A stretch of DNA of 46,251 nucleotides from Bacteroides sp. (GTDB lineage Bacteria > Bacteroidota > Bacteroidia > Bacteroidales > Bacteroidaceae), in the NCBI GenBank assembly GCA_030151635.1, contig JASLDF010000073.1, positions 1-46,251 of the forward strand, in the 5' to 3' direction. The number at the start of each line of letters is the position of its first letter. The stretch's first letter is position 1. The notes under the pieces were generated by a model. The model did not search any database and had not been told where the DNA came from. It worked only from the letters and a program-made list of their open reading frames with translations. This document shows, one piece after another, positions 8,474 to 17,416 of the stretch. The translations under genes were made by a program, and so were the position numbers.

Positions 8474-9013
8474 ATGGAAGATACTCTCATACAAATAGAA
8501 AATGTTGTAGCACAGTGTAGAGATTTATATAAGAATAAACTCCACGACTATGGTGCTGCTTGGCGAATAATGCGCCCTTCTTCTCTGACTGATCAGATAT
8601 TTATCAAAGCGAATCGAATTAGAAGTCTTCAAACTAAAGGTGTAAATTTAGTAGGCGAAGGTATAAAACCAGAGTTTATAGGTATTGTAAACTATGGGGT
8701 TATGGCTCTTATTCAATTGGAGCTTGGGTATTCGGAATCGGATGATTTGACCGTAGATAAAGCGCTCGAATTATATGATTCTCATATTCATGAAGTCATT
8801 GAGCTTTTAAAAATTAAGAATCATGATTATGATGAAGCGTGGAGAAATATGCGAATTTCATCTTATGTTGATTTAATTTTAATGAAAATTCATCGTACAA
8901 AGCAAATTGAAAGCTTGAATGGTGAAACTCTCGTATCAGAAGGAATTGATGCCAATTACATGGACATGATTAACTATGCGATATTTGGGCTAATCAAGTT
9001 AGACTATGAATGA
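8474..9013 (+). CDS. DUF1599 protein with two tandem DUF1599 repeats
   Basis: A 179-residue protein made of two homologous halves. Half one has LHDYGAAWRIMRPSSLTDQIFIKANRI and LVGEGIKPEFIGIVNYGVMALIQLEL. Half two has NHDYDEAWRNMRISSYVDLILMKIHRT and LVSEGIDANYMDMINYAIFGLIKLDY. The repeated HDYxxAWRxMRxSS and GIxxxxxxxxNYxxxxLIxL blocks define DUF1599, a family linked by others to nucleotide modification or metabolism. The biochemical function is not established and I do not assign one. Its stop overlaps the ATG of the next gene by 8 bases; this pair, followed by tpiA, also occurs together in Bacteroides. Confidence 0.85.
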   Translation: MEDTLIQIENVVAQCRDLYKNKLHDYGAAWRIMRPSSLTDQIFIKANRIRSLQTKGVNLVGEGIKPEFIGIVNYGVMALIQLELGYSESDDLTVDKALELYDSHIHEVIELLKIKNHDYDEAWRNMRISSYVDLILMKIHRTKQIESLNGETLVSEGIDANYMDMINYAIFGLIKLDYE

Positions 9014-10286
9014 AAAATATTGGGACTTACTTCATAAGGTTCTAGCTAATATCGGTAGGTACATTGTATCTATCGTATTTGTGTTTTCTGGATTTGTTAA
9101 AATAATCGATCCATTGGGATTCTATTATAAAGTTCAAGATTATGCAGAGGCTTTTCACTTAACAAGTATTCCCGATTTCTTTCTATTGTCGAGCTCTTTT
9201 ATGCTCTCCCTACTTGAATTTCTAATTGGTCTGTATTTGTTTTTTGGCGTTCGACGACGAATATCGATTCTTATCGCACTTTCGTTAATGGTGTTTATGA
9301 CTCCTTTAACTTTTATCTTAGCATTGACTAACCCAATTTCTGATTGTGGTTGTTTTGGTGATGCTGTAGTGATGTCAAATTGGGAGACCTTTGGAAAGAA
9401 TATTGTGCTATTGGCTATTCTTTTCTATCTGAGAAAACAACGAAATCGTATTGTCCGTTTCTTTAGTATTGAAACCAACTGGATTGTATCTACCTATTGC
9501 ATCGTTTATATTTTTGCATTAGGTGTGTATTGTTTGTATTTTTTACCAGTATTGGATTTTAGACCTTTTAAGGTTGGTGTGGATGTAGCGAATGCTATGT
9601 CTATACCCGAAGGTGCTGAAGAGCCTGTTTATGAGACGATTTTTATTATGGAAAAGGGTGGGAAAACAGCACAGTTCACTTTAGAGAATTATCCAGATAG
9701 TACATGGAGTTATGTAGATAGTGAGACGAAGCTGATTTCTGCCGGTTATATCCCTGCAATCCAGAATTTTTCAATATCAGATATAAATACGGGTGAAGAT
9801 GTTGCAGATTCAATACTTGCTATTCAGAATTACCAATTTATACTGGTAGCACATCGCATTGACGAAGCTGATGATAGTAATATAGATTTAATTAATGAAA
9901 TTTATGATTATAGTAAGGATAATAATTATAATTTTATCTGTTTAACTTCATCGCCCATTGATGCTATTGAAGAGTGGCAAGATAAGTCTGGTGCTGAGTA
10001 TCCTTTCTATCAATCGGATGATATAACACTTAAAACAATAATTCGTTCTAATCCGGGACTATTATTACTCAAGGATGGAGTGATTTTTAATAAATGGGAT
10101 CATCATTCTTTGCCTGACGAGTATGAGCTTAGTGCTCCGCTTGAACAAATTCCTTTGGGAATAATTAAACATAAAAGTACAAAGAACGTTTTGCTTGCTG
10201 TAGTAGGATGGTTCTTTGGTCCTTTATTAATCGTTTTTGGTATTGATAAAATTTACCAGCGACGAAAATTAAGAAGACAGAAATAG
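9006..10286 (+). CDS. BT_3928-family membrane protein (DoxX-like domain plus thioredoxin-like part)
   Basis: A 426-residue inner-membrane protein. The N-terminal half (about residues 10-185) is a DoxX/MauE-like four-helix bundle with VFSGFVKIIDPLGFYYKVQDYAEAF. Between helices it carries the cysteine pair ISDCGCFGDAVVMSNWETFGKN, typical of DoxX/MauE relatives. A region of about 170 residues follows outside the membrane (TIFIMEKGGK to LPDEYELSAPLEQIPLG). Its YNFICLTSSP and GLLLLKDGVIFNKW look thioredoxin-like, but it lacks a CxxC motif. A final membrane helix (LLAVVGWFFGPLLIVFGI) ends in a basic tail. The arrangement suggests redox handling at the membrane, but the partner is unknown. Translation is coupled to the DUF1599 gene. 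Confidence 0.8.
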   Translation: MNEKYWDLLHKVLANIGRYIVSIVFVFSGFVKIIDPLGFYYKVQDYAEAFHLTSIPDFFLLSSSFMLSLLEFLIGLYLFFGVRRRISILIALSLMVFMTPLTFILALTNPISDCGCFGDAVVMSNWETFGKNIVLLAILFYLRKQRNRIVRFFSIETNWIVSTYCIVYIFALGVYCLYFLPVLDFRPFKVGVDVANAMSIPEGAEEPVYETIFIMEKGGKTAQFTLENYPDSTWSYVDSETKLISAGYIPAIQNFSISDINTGEDVADSILAIQNYQFILVAHRIDEADDSNIDLINEIYDYSKDNNYNFICLTSSPIDAIEEWQDKSGAEYPFYQSDDITLKTIIRSNPGLLLLKDGVIFNKWDHHSLPDEYELSAPLEQIPLGIIKHKSTKNVLLAVVGWFFGPLLIVFGIDKIYQRRKLRRQK

Positions 10287-10317
10287 ATTTTTTTTTACAA
10301 TTAAAATAAATATTAAA

Positions 10318-11079
10318 ATGAGAAAAAACATTGTTGCAGGAAACTGGAAAATGAATAAAAGCCTTCAAGAAGGTATCCAGTTAGCTAAAGACTTAAATGC
10401 AGTATTAGCAAACGAAAAACCAAATTGTGATGTAGTAATTTGTACTCCTTTCATTCACCTAGCATCAGTAACTCCATTGGTTGATGGATCGAAAATTGGT
10501 GTTGGTGCTGAAGATTGTGCAGATAAAGAATCTGGTGCATACACAGGTGAAGTTTCTGCTTCTATGGTTGCTTCAACTGGTGCTAAATATGTTATCCTGG
10601 GTCACTCAGAACGTCGTGCTTACTACCACGAAACATCAGCTACATTAAGTGCAAAAGTTAAACAAGCTTTAGCTAATGGTCTTACTCCACTTTTCTGTAT
10701 TGGTGAAGTTCTAGAAGAAAGAGAAGCTAACAAGCAAAATGAAGTTGTTAAAGCTCAACTTTCTGAAGCTCTATTTGATCTTTCTGCTGAAGATTTCGCT
10801 AAAATCGTAGTTGCTTACGAACCAGTATGGGCTATTGGTACAGGTAAAACTGCTTCAAGTGCTCAAGCTCAAGAAATCCATGCTTACATTCGTTCTGTAA
10901 TTGCAGACAAATATGGTAAAGAAGTAGCAGACAACACTTCAATTCTTTATGGTGGTAGCTGTAAAGCGTCAAATGCGAAAGAACTTTTTGCTAACCCAGA
11001 CGTTGATGGTGGTTTAATCGGTGGTGCTTCTTTGAAAGCTGAAGACTTCAAAGGTGTTATCGACGGTTTTAAAGCTTAA
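10318..11079 (+). CDS. tpiA: triose-phosphate isomerase
   Basis: Interconverts dihydroxyacetone phosphate and glyceraldehyde 3-phosphate in glycolysis. The 253-residue TIM barrel starts RKNIVAGNWKMNKS, with the active-site Asn-Lys. It carries the catalytic His in VILGHSERRAYYHE, the catalytic Glu in VAYEPVWAIGTGKTAS, and the phosphate loop in ILYGGSCKASNAKELF and DGGLIGGASLKAEDF. Codon use is skewed to A/T-ending, highly expressed codons compared with its neighbours, as expected for a glycolytic gene. It is followed by a hairpin that may end the transcript. Confidence 0.98.
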   Translation: MRKNIVAGNWKMNKSLQEGIQLAKDLNAVLANEKPNCDVVICTPFIHLASVTPLVDGSKIGVGAEDCADKESGAYTGEVSASMVASTGAKYVILGHSERRAYYHETSATLSAKVKQALANGLTPLFCIGEVLEEREANKQNEVVKAQLSEALFDLSAEDFAKIVVAYEPVWAIGTGKTASSAQAQEIHAYIRSVIADKYGKEVADNTSILYGGSCKASNAKELFANPDVDGGLIGGASLKAEDFKGVIDGFKA

Positions 11080-11091
11080 GATATAATTAAT

Positions 11092-11126
11092 AAGAACTTG
11101 GAGTCTTAGGATTCTAAGTTCTTATT
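11092..11126 (+). terminator. probable terminator after tpiA
   Basis: 14 bp stem with G-U pairs: AAGAACTTGGAGTC, loop TTAG, GATTCTAAGTTCTT. Only a short T-rich tail follows, so termination may be partial and let SPOR and folE be read through. Confidence 0.6.
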
Positions 11127-11137
11127 TACAAAATAAA

Positions 11138-11617
11138 ATGTTAAGTATGTATAGGAAATTACTAGCTGGATTTGTGTTCGTTATACTTTGTAGTACAGCT
11201 TTGTTTGCTCAAAAAGACATTGTTTCAAGCATCGAGGCTAATGAATTTGGGAAGGGTAAAGTTCGTATTTTTATGGATGCAACTATTGCTAATCTATTAA
11301 AATCAACTAAAGTTGACCTAATAGAAAAGGGCGACAAGAAGATGATTAAAACTACAGGCTATCGTGTGCAGATTTTTGCAGGTAACAATACTCGTGAAGC
11401 TAAATTACATGCAGAAAGTATTGCGCAAGAGATTCTAGAATATTTTCCAAACTTAACTGTTTATACACCTTTCTTGTCTCCTAGATGGATTTGTAGAGTA
11501 GGTGATTTTACGAGTATAGAAGAGGCTGATGCTACTTTACGTAATATTCGCAAATTGAAAAAATTTAAAGAAGTTGCTATTGTCCGCGACCAAATATTAA
11601 TTCCAATAGAGGAGTAA
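11138..11617 (+). CDS. secreted SPOR-domain protein
   Basis: A 159-residue exported protein with an N-terminal signal peptide (LLAGFVFVILCSTALFAQ) and a C-terminal SPOR domain at about residues 75-155 (GYRVQIFAGNNTREAKLHAESIAQEI to WICRVGDFTSIEEADATLRNIRK). SPOR domains bind denuded glycan strands at division sites, so a cell-wall or septal location is likely. No catalytic domain is present. A second in-frame ATG at 11147 would shorten the N-terminus by three residues. It lies 11 bases upstream of folE, so the two are probably cotranscribed. Confidence 0.85.
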   Translation: MLSMYRKLLAGFVFVILCSTALFAQKDIVSSIEANEFGKGKVRIFMDATIANLLKSTKVDLIEKGDKKMIKTTGYRVQIFAGNNTREAKLHAESIAQEILEYFPNLTVYTPFLSPRWICRVGDFTSIEEADATLRNIRKLKKFKEVAIVRDQILIPIEE

Positions 11618-11627
11618 ACATTACTAC

Positions 11628-12218
11628 ATGCTTGATAAAGAAAATTTTAGTTCTTTTGAACCAGAAATAGAACAACTAAAAGAACATTATAAAGGTGTTT
11701 TAAGTATTCTTGGCGAGAATCCAGAGCGTGAGGGACTTTTGAAAACCCCAGAGCGTGTGGCTAAGGCTATGTTATCTTTGACAAAAGGTTATCGAATGGA
11801 TCCTACCGAAGTATTGCTTAGTGCAAAATTTAAAGAGGATTACCACCAGATGGTCATTGTGAAGGATATTGATTTCTTTTCAATGTGTGAGCATCATATG
11901 CTTCCTTTCTATGGTACAGCTCATGTTGCTTATATTCCGAATGGATATATTACAGGGTTAAGTAAAATAGCTCGTGTTGTTGATATTTTTTCGCATAGAT
12001 TGCAAGTACAAGAACGTATGACATTACAAATCAAAGAGTGCATTCAAGAAGCACTCAACCCACTTGGTGTAATGGTAGTTCTTGAAGCTAAGCATATGTG
12101 TATGCAAATGAGAGGTGTTGAAAAACAAAACTCAATTACTACTACTTCCGATTTTACTGGTGCTTTTAATCAGGCTAAAACACGTGAAGAATTTATGAAT
12201 TTAATTCGTCAACGATAA
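11628..12218 (+). CDS. folE: GTP cyclohydrolase I
   Basis: Converts GTP to 7,8-dihydroneopterin triphosphate, the first step to folate. In many bacteria it also feeds queuosine precursors. The 196-residue length is typical. The zinc site residues lie in SMCEHHMLPFYGTAHVAYIP and KHMCMQMRGV, and the family core GLSKIARVVDIFSHRLQVQERMT and SITTTSDFTGAF are intact. It contains the REGLLKTPERVAKA N-terminal signature. It is the last plus-strand gene before the convergent dnaG. Confidence 0.97.
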   Translation: MLDKENFSSFEPEIEQLKEHYKGVLSILGENPEREGLLKTPERVAKAMLSLTKGYRMDPTEVLLSAKFKEDYHQMVIVKDIDFFSMCEHHMLPFYGTAHVAYIPNGYITGLSKIARVVDIFSHRLQVQERMTLQIKECIQEALNPLGVMVVLEAKHMCMQMRGVEKQNSITTTSDFTGAFNQAKTREEFMNLIRQR

Positions 12219-12230
12219 TAGCGAATTAAA
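12200..12230. repeat. inverted repeat between the convergent folE and dnaG genes
   Basis: Arms TTTAATTCG (12200-12208) and CGAATTAAA (12222-12230) are perfectly complementary around a 13-base loop that includes the folE stop. No T-run follows on either strand, so terminator function is uncertain. Confidence 0.35.
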
Positions 12231-12259
12231 TGATGAGAAGTACTGGGTTGATTTAGTAG

Positions 12260-14287
12260 TTAAAATAATGGATTTATAACACGATCACCCAGTTTTTTAG
12301 CCATGACTGTTTGGATCTCTTTCATATCCAAATAGCGTTGCATTAACTCGTTACATCGTTCTGAATCTTGCATCGTTTTGGGGTCTTGTAGCGCTTGCAT
12401 TATATGTTTAATCTCTGCTGTTAGGAGTGCATTTTTATAGTTTAATAGTAGCATAGGAACTAGTTCATCCAATCGATCATCATCATTCTGTAAAGTTTGA
12501 TCTTTAGAGTGATACTTACTTAATTGGTATTTATCACTTACCAAATCAGCAGCTAATCTACTAATTGACGGATTCATGTTTGTCAAGAAAAACCGAGAAA
12601 TATTCTCGGTTCCTCCCTCAGTAATAAAGCGTTCACTTTCTTTTAAGATGGTTCTGTGAATCTCATTATAGAATGATATTTCATCTTGTCCCAAATCATT
12701 AATAATGTACTCAGCTACTGTTAAGTTATGTGTTTGATTTTCATCATCAACTACTTGACATATTACAGCATCACCATATCTAATGATGACCTGAATGATG
12801 AGCAATTCATATTTATAAAACTTTTGTCCCTCTTGGCCTTGGTTCGGGATTAGTGAGCTTTGATTTAATATGTTTGCACCAGTTATGTTGACAGTATTAG
12901 TTGGTTGATTTGCTTCAGGTGTAGTTTGATTGGATACTGATTTTTCAGAATTGGCTACCTTCTTTCTTTTTTTCTCAATTTCATCTTTTTTGATCTTAGC
13001 TACAGCTTCAACCAAAAGAGTTTCGTCAATGTGAAGTAACTGGCTTGTCTCTTTCGTATATACAGAACGTACAATACTTTCAGGAATAACTGCAATACTT
13101 CGTACAATATCTGTAATCAACTCTGCCTTTTTGATAGGATCATCGCCTGCATCTTCCAATAAAAGATTTGATTTAAAACGAATAAAGTCAGTTTCGTTCG
13201 CTTTGATAAACTCTTGGAAGGAGGTTGCATTTTGCTGTCTTGCAAAAGAATCAGGATCTTCTCCTTCAGGTAATAAGACAATCTTTACATTTAAACCCTC
13301 TTCTAAAAGCATATCTATACCACGTAAGGACGCTTTTATACCTGCCATATCACCATCATATAAAACAATAATGTTATCAGTAAAACGGTGTATTAAGCGT
13401 ATTTGTCCCGTAGTAAGAGAAGTTCCAGAAGATGCTACGACATTTTCTACTCCAGCTTGGTGCATAGAGATAACATCGGTATATCCTTCAACAAGAAAAC
13501 AACTATCAGCTTTTACAATGGCTTGTTTAGCAAAGAATATACCATATAGTTCATTGCTTTTAGTGTAAATTTCTGACTCGGGTGAATTGATGTATTTGGC
13601 TATTTTTTTATTAGCCATGTTCAAAGTTCTACCACCAAAAGCAACTACTTTACCAGATAAAGTGTGTACAGGGAACATTACACGATCCCAGAATCTGTCT
13701 TTAACCTCTTTGCGTTCAGTTTCATAGCACAAACCGGTCTTTACTAGGAATTCCGATTTGAAGCCTTTCATTTCAGCTTCATGAATCAATGAGTTGTTGT
13801 CGTTTAAGGCATAGCCCAACTGGAATTTTTCGATAATGTCATCTCGGAATCCACGTTGTCTAAAATATGCTAGTCCAATGGATTTCCCTTCGGTGTGATT
13901 CTTTAGAGTGCTGGTGAAGAAATCTCGTGCAAAGTTATTGACAATAAACATACTTTCTCGATCGCTACGAGCCTGTTTCTCTTCGTTTGAGAGTTCACGC
14001 TCTTGGACTTCGATGTTGTATTTCTTCGCAAGAAATTTAAGTGCTTCATAATAATTTACTTGCTCGTGTTCCATTATAAAATGGACTACATTACCCCCTT
14101 TACCGCAACTAAAACATTTGCAGATTTGCTTGCTTTGAGAAACACTAAAAGATGGAGTTTTCTCATTATGGAAAGGGCATAGACCAATATAGTTAACCCC
14201 TCTTTTACGAAGGGTAACAAATTCGGAAACAACATCTACAATGTTAGCTGCTCCTACAATACGGTCGATGGTTATTTGATCAATCAT
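12260..14287 (-). CDS. dnaG: DNA primase DnaG
   Basis: Makes RNA primers at the replication fork. The N-terminal zinc ribbon has C37, H40, C58 and C61 (LCPFHNEKTPSFSV and KCFSCGKGG). The catalytic core includes YFRQRGF, FGGRTL and the Toprim motifs VEGYTDVISMHQAG and IIVLYDGDMAGIKASLRGIDML. A low-complexity Asn/Thr/Gln linker (about residues 440-475) joins the core to a C-terminal helicase-binding domain. Length 675 is normal for this phylum. The start ATG at 14287 is preceded by AAGGAG ten bases upstream, a fairly good Shine-Dalgarno for this lineage. It is convergent with folE. Confidence 0.97.
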   Translation of the reverse strand: MIDQITIDRIVGAANIVDVVSEFVTLRKRGVNYIGLCPFHNEKTPSFSVSQSKQICKCFSCGKGGNVVHFIMEHEQVNYYEALKFLAKKYNIEVQERELSNEEKQARSDRESMFIVNNFARDFFTSTLKNHTEGKSIGLAYFRQRGFRDDIIEKFQLGYALNDNNSLIHEAEMKGFKSEFLVKTGLCYETERKEVKDRFWDRVMFPVHTLSGKVVAFGGRTLNMANKKIAKYINSPESEIYTKSNELYGIFFAKQAIVKADSCFLVEGYTDVISMHQAGVENVVASSGTSLTTGQIRLIHRFTDNIIVLYDGDMAGIKASLRGIDMLLEEGLNVKIVLLPEGEDPDSFARQQNATSFQEFIKANETDFIRFKSNLLLEDAGDDPIKKAELITDIVRSIAVIPESIVRSVYTKETSQLLHIDETLLVEAVAKIKKDEIEKKRKKVANSEKSVSNQTTPEANQPTNTVNITGANILNQSSLIPNQGQEGQKFYKYELLIIQVIIRYGDAVICQVVDDENQTHNLTVAEYIINDLGQDEISFYNEIHRTILKESERFITEGGTENISRFFLTNMNPSISRLAADLVSDKYQLSKYHSKDQTLQNDDDRLDELVPMLLLNYKNALLTAEIKHIMQALQDPKTMQDSERCNELMQRYLDMKEIQTVMAKKLGDRVINPLF

Positions 14288-14307
14288 TTATTATAATCTC
14301 CTTAATG

Positions 14308-14353
14308 CAAAAATACTCTTTTTTACGGAAGAATCCTGTAAAAAAGAGTATTT
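14308..14353 (-). terminator. terminator hairpin after tyrA, overlapping the dnaG -7 element
   Basis: Arms AAATACTCTTTTTTAC (14311-14326) and GTAAAAAAGAGTATTT (14338-14353) pair over 16 bp. Read on the minus strand, the hairpin lies just after the tyrA stop and ends in TTTTT. The same bases include TATTTTTG (minus strand, 14308-14315), a perfect -7 element for dnaG. Confidence 0.7.
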
Positions 14354-14377
14354 GAATTTTGTGAATATCAAGATTGC

Positions 14378-15151
14378 CTAACTAATTTTCTTTCTTAACT
14401 GAGTAAGATACTCTTGCATTGCTTTGTCATCTTTGTTGCCAATGATTGTTGATAATTTTTGAAGCTCTATAATAATATTATCTATTTGCTTAGGAGTTCT
14501 TTTATTAAATAAAATTTCTTGTAACAAGAAGTCGTCTTCACTCAAAAGTCCTTTAGCTATTTTCATGTGCTTTTTAAAAGTCGTTCCTGGTGCATTCTGA
14601 TGTCGCATTGTTGCTGCAAATACAAATGTAGAGACAAACGGTATTGAAAGAGTATATGATGCAGTTTCATCGTGTTCTTCAAATGTATATTCAAAGATAT
14701 TTAGTCCTAAATCATAATATAAATCTTTAAAGAACACTTTTCCTAAATGATCACTTTCAGTAATGACAATTGCATTTTCGTTCGTTAAGTTTGACAAGCT
14801 TGCAAATGTAGGTCCAAACATGGGGTGTGATGATACAAATCGAAAACCACATTCTTTATAGAATTTTGGAAGTCCATTTTTTATGGATGCGATGTCACTC
14901 AATATACAATCTTTAGGAAGGAAAGGAATAATCTCTTTAAATGCCTCGATAGTATATTTTACGGTTACTGCATTTATAACTAGTTCTGGCTCAAACTCTG
15001 TAATCTCTTCTAGTGTGTTGAATCTGTAAGCATGATAGATAAAGCGTAGTTGTTGAGGGTTTTTATCGAATACTGCAGTCTCATGTTTAAAGCTTAGTAG
15101 GTCGGTGAAAAATGATCCCATTTTTCCAGCCCCCAATATTAAGATTCTCAT
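14378..15151 (-). CDS. tyrA: prephenate dehydrogenase
   Basis: NAD(P)-dependent oxidation of prephenate (or arogenate) to the tyrosine precursor. The 257-residue protein begins with a Rossmann motif MRILILGAGKMGSFFTDLL. It holds the TyrA signature SDIASIKNG and the prephenate-binding SSHPMFGPT. It has no ACT regulatory domain and no fused chorismate mutase; mutase activity is supplied by the upstream gene. It is the last gene of the pheA operon, 11 bases after the DAHP synthase gene. Confidence 0.9.
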   Translation of the reverse strand: MRILILGAGKMGSFFTDLLSFKHETAVFDKNPQQLRFIYHAYRFNTLEEITEFEPELVINAVTVKYTIEAFKEIIPFLPKDCILSDIASIKNGLPKFYKECGFRFVSSHPMFGPTFASLSNLTNENAIVITESDHLGKVFFKDLYYDLGLNIFEYTFEEHDETASYTLSIPFVSTFVFAATMRHQNAPGTTFKKHMKIAKGLLSEDDFLLQEILFNKRTPKQIDNIIIELQKLSTIIGNKDDKAMQEYLTQLRKKIS

Positions 15152-15162
15152 TTCTACTTATT

Positions 15163-16230
15163 TTATCTATTAATAATTTCTATTTGTTGGCGAACAGATT
15201 CTTCATGAATAGCTTCGAAAACTTCCTTGATAAATTCTGGAGACATTTGACATGATTGACCCTGTTCGGCACGTTTATCAAGTATTTCACTGTATCTGTC
15301 AGATTGCAAGACAGTCATATTATGCTCTTTCTTGTATGTGCCAATTTCACGTGCAATACGCATTCGTTTTGAAAGAATATCAATTAGGTCTGTATCACAG
15401 ATGTCAATTTGTTTGCGGAGGACACTAAGGTTTTCTGTTGATTGGGTGTTCTTTCCATCACGAATAACCAATAGATTAAGAATGTAGTCTAGTACATCAG
15501 GAGTAATTTGCTGTGCTGCATCACTCCAAGCACAATCGGGATTACAATGGCTTTCAATAATTAATCCCATGAAGTTCAAGTCCATGGCTTGCTGGCTCAA
15601 TGAAGCAATTAGCTCTCGTTTTCCGCCAATGTGGCTAGGATCGCAGATGATAGGTAGCTCAGGCATTCGTCTTCTCAGTTCAATTGGAATGTGCCATTGA
15701 GGTACATTTCTGTATATTTTCTTTTCGTAGCTACTGAATCCTCTATGTATTGCACCTAGCTTTGTAATACCTGCATTTGATAGTCTTTCTAACGCACCAA
15801 TCCATAATTCTAAATCCGGATTGACAGGGTTCTTTACTAATACGGGAACATCTACACCTTTAAGTGCATCGGCAATTTCTTGAACTGCGAATGGGTTTGC
15901 AGTTGTTCTAGCGCCTACCCATAAAATGTCCATTCCAGCCTTCAGTGCCTCTTCGGCATGTTTAGCTGTAGCTACTTCTGTAGAAACGTACATACCTGTT
16001 TCTTCTTTTACTCGTTTTAGCCACGCTAACCCCTCAACTCCTACACCCTCAAAACCACCTGGTTTTGTTCTAGGCTTCCAAATGCCTGCACGGAAAATCT
16101 TAATTCCTTTTTCAGCAATTTGGGTAGCTGTTGTCATTACTTGTTCTTCAGTTTCGGCACTACAAGGACCTGCAATAATTAAAGGTCTTTTTGCTGATAT
16201 TCCGGGTAATAATATTGATTCTAGTGTCAT
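15163..16230 (-). CDS. bifunctional DAHP synthase / chorismate mutase
   Basis: Residues 1 to about 255 are a type I-beta, KDO8P-synthase-like DAHP synthase, which condenses PEP and erythrose 4-phosphate at the entry to the shikimate pathway. Motifs are IAGPCSAETEEQVM, FRAGIWKPRTKPGGFEGVG, WVGARTTANPFAVQEIA, VLVKNPVNPD, GAIHRGFSSYEK and ICDPSHIGGKR. Residues about 268-350 form an AroQ-type chorismate mutase (LRKQIDICDTDLIDILSKRMRIAREIGTYKKE), which makes prephenate. The fusion is common in Bacteroidota and lets prephenate or chorismate feed back on the first step. The spacing of about 10 bases to both neighbours indicates one transcript. Confidence 0.95.
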   Translation of the reverse strand: MTLESILLPGISAKRPLIIAGPCSAETEEQVMTTATQIAEKGIKIFRAGIWKPRTKPGGFEGVGVEGLAWLKRVKEETGMYVSTEVATAKHAEEALKAGMDILWVGARTTANPFAVQEIADALKGVDVPVLVKNPVNPDLELWIGALERLSNAGITKLGAIHRGFSSYEKKIYRNVPQWHIPIELRRRMPELPIICDPSHIGGKRELIASLSQQAMDLNFMGLIIESHCNPDCAWSDAAQQITPDVLDYILNLLVIRDGKNTQSTENLSVLRKQIDICDTDLIDILSKRMRIAREIGTYKKEHNMTVLQSDRYSEILDKRAEQGQSCQMSPEFIKEVFEAIHEESVRQQIEIINR

Positions 16231-16240
16231 GTTCGTTTTC

Positions 16241-17416
16241 TTAATTTGTTTCTTTATTCATAGCTTTAATTCTCATAAGTGCTTCATGTAGCTTCTCTTC
16301 ATTACAACACAATGATAATCTTATGTATCGAGCTCCATTACTTCCGAAAATAAACCCCGGAGTAATAAATACTCGTGCCTCGTGTAGCAACTTTTCAGTA
16401 AGGACTTCTACATTATTATATATATTAGGTATTTTGCCCCATAAGAATAATCCCACTTGATTTTCATTAAAAGTACAACCCAATTCATTTAAAATCTCGG
16501 CAGCTAGCGTGCGTCTGTGTTTGTAGTTTTCATTATTAATGTCATACCATTGATGATCTACTTTTAACGCTTCGGTCGCTGCTAGTTGAAGTGGTTTGAA
16601 CATACCACTGTCTATATTGCTTTTCACTTTTAAAATCCATGAAATAAAAGTAGAATTAGCTGCAACCATTCCAATTCTCCAACCCGACATATTGTGACTC
16701 TTACTCATTGAGTTAAGTTCTATGCAACAGTCTTTAGCTCCTTCAACACTTAGAATACTAAGTTTGTCATTATTAAGAATGAAACTATATGGGTTATCAT
16801 TAACGATTATAATGTTATGTTGTTTGGCAAAAGCCACTAATTTTTCAAACAATTCTCTTGTAGCGTTTGTACCTGTTGGCATATTGGGATAGTTTACCCA
16901 CATTAATTTCACTTTAGATAAATCTGATTTTTCTAACTCTTCAAAGTTTGGCATCCAACCTGTATCTTCTGTAAGATTATAGTTTACAACATCCGCACCT
17001 AATATTTTGCTTAGAGCTGTATAAGTAGGGTATCCTGGGTTAGGAACTAATACTTTATCACCTGGGTTAACAAAGGCTAAGGTAATATGTAAAATTCCTT
17101 CCTTAGACCCTATTAGGGGTTGAATCTCAGACATAGGATCTAAGCTTACATTGTACCACTCTTTGTACCAATGTGCAAATTCTTTACGTAACTCAGGAAT
17201 GCCAGTGTAAGGTTGATAACCATGGTTAGTTTCTTTTCTAGCTTCGTTACATAGCGTGTTTATCACCTCTTTTGTTGGTGGTAGGTCAGGGCTTCCAATG
17301 CCCAGGCTGATGATATCTTTACCTTCAGCATTCAGATCACTAATCTCTTTTAATTTCTTAGAGAAGTAGTATTCTTTTACCTCGTTTAATCTATTTGCTG
17401 GTTGTATGTTCAACAT
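16241..17416 (-). CDS. class I/II PLP aminotransferase of the aromatic operon
   Basis: A 391-residue fold-type I aminotransferase. The PLP lysine is K239 in ELNSMSKSHNMSGWRIG, D207 lies in IIIVNDNPYSF, the substrate-carboxylate Arg is in RYIRLSLC, and LGIGSPDLPP and PNPGYPTY are typical. Its place between pheA and DAHP synthase suggests it transaminates phenylpyruvate and 4-hydroxyphenylpyruvate, or prephenate to arogenate. The close family also contains LL-diaminopimelate and aspartate aminotransferases, so the substrate is inferred from context only. Its ATG lies 26 bases inside the pheA reading frame, which implies translational coupling. Confidence 0.88.
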   Translation of the reverse strand: MLNIQPANRLNEVKEYYFSKKLKEISDLNAEGKDIISLGIGSPDLPPTKEVINTLCNEARKETNHGYQPYTGIPELRKEFAHWYKEWYNVSLDPMSEIQPLIGSKEGILHITLAFVNPGDKVLVPNPGYPTYTALSKILGADVVNYNLTEDTGWMPNFEELEKSDLSKVKLMWVNYPNMPTGTNATRELFEKLVAFAKQHNIIIVNDNPYSFILNNDKLSILSVEGAKDCCIELNSMSKSHNMSGWRIGMVAANSTFISWILKVKSNIDSGMFKPLQLAATEALKVDHQWYDINNENYKHRRTLAAEILNELGCTFNENQVGLFLWGKIPNIYNNVEVLTEKLLHEARVFITPGFIFGSNGARYIRLSLCCNEEKLHEALMRIKAMNKETN

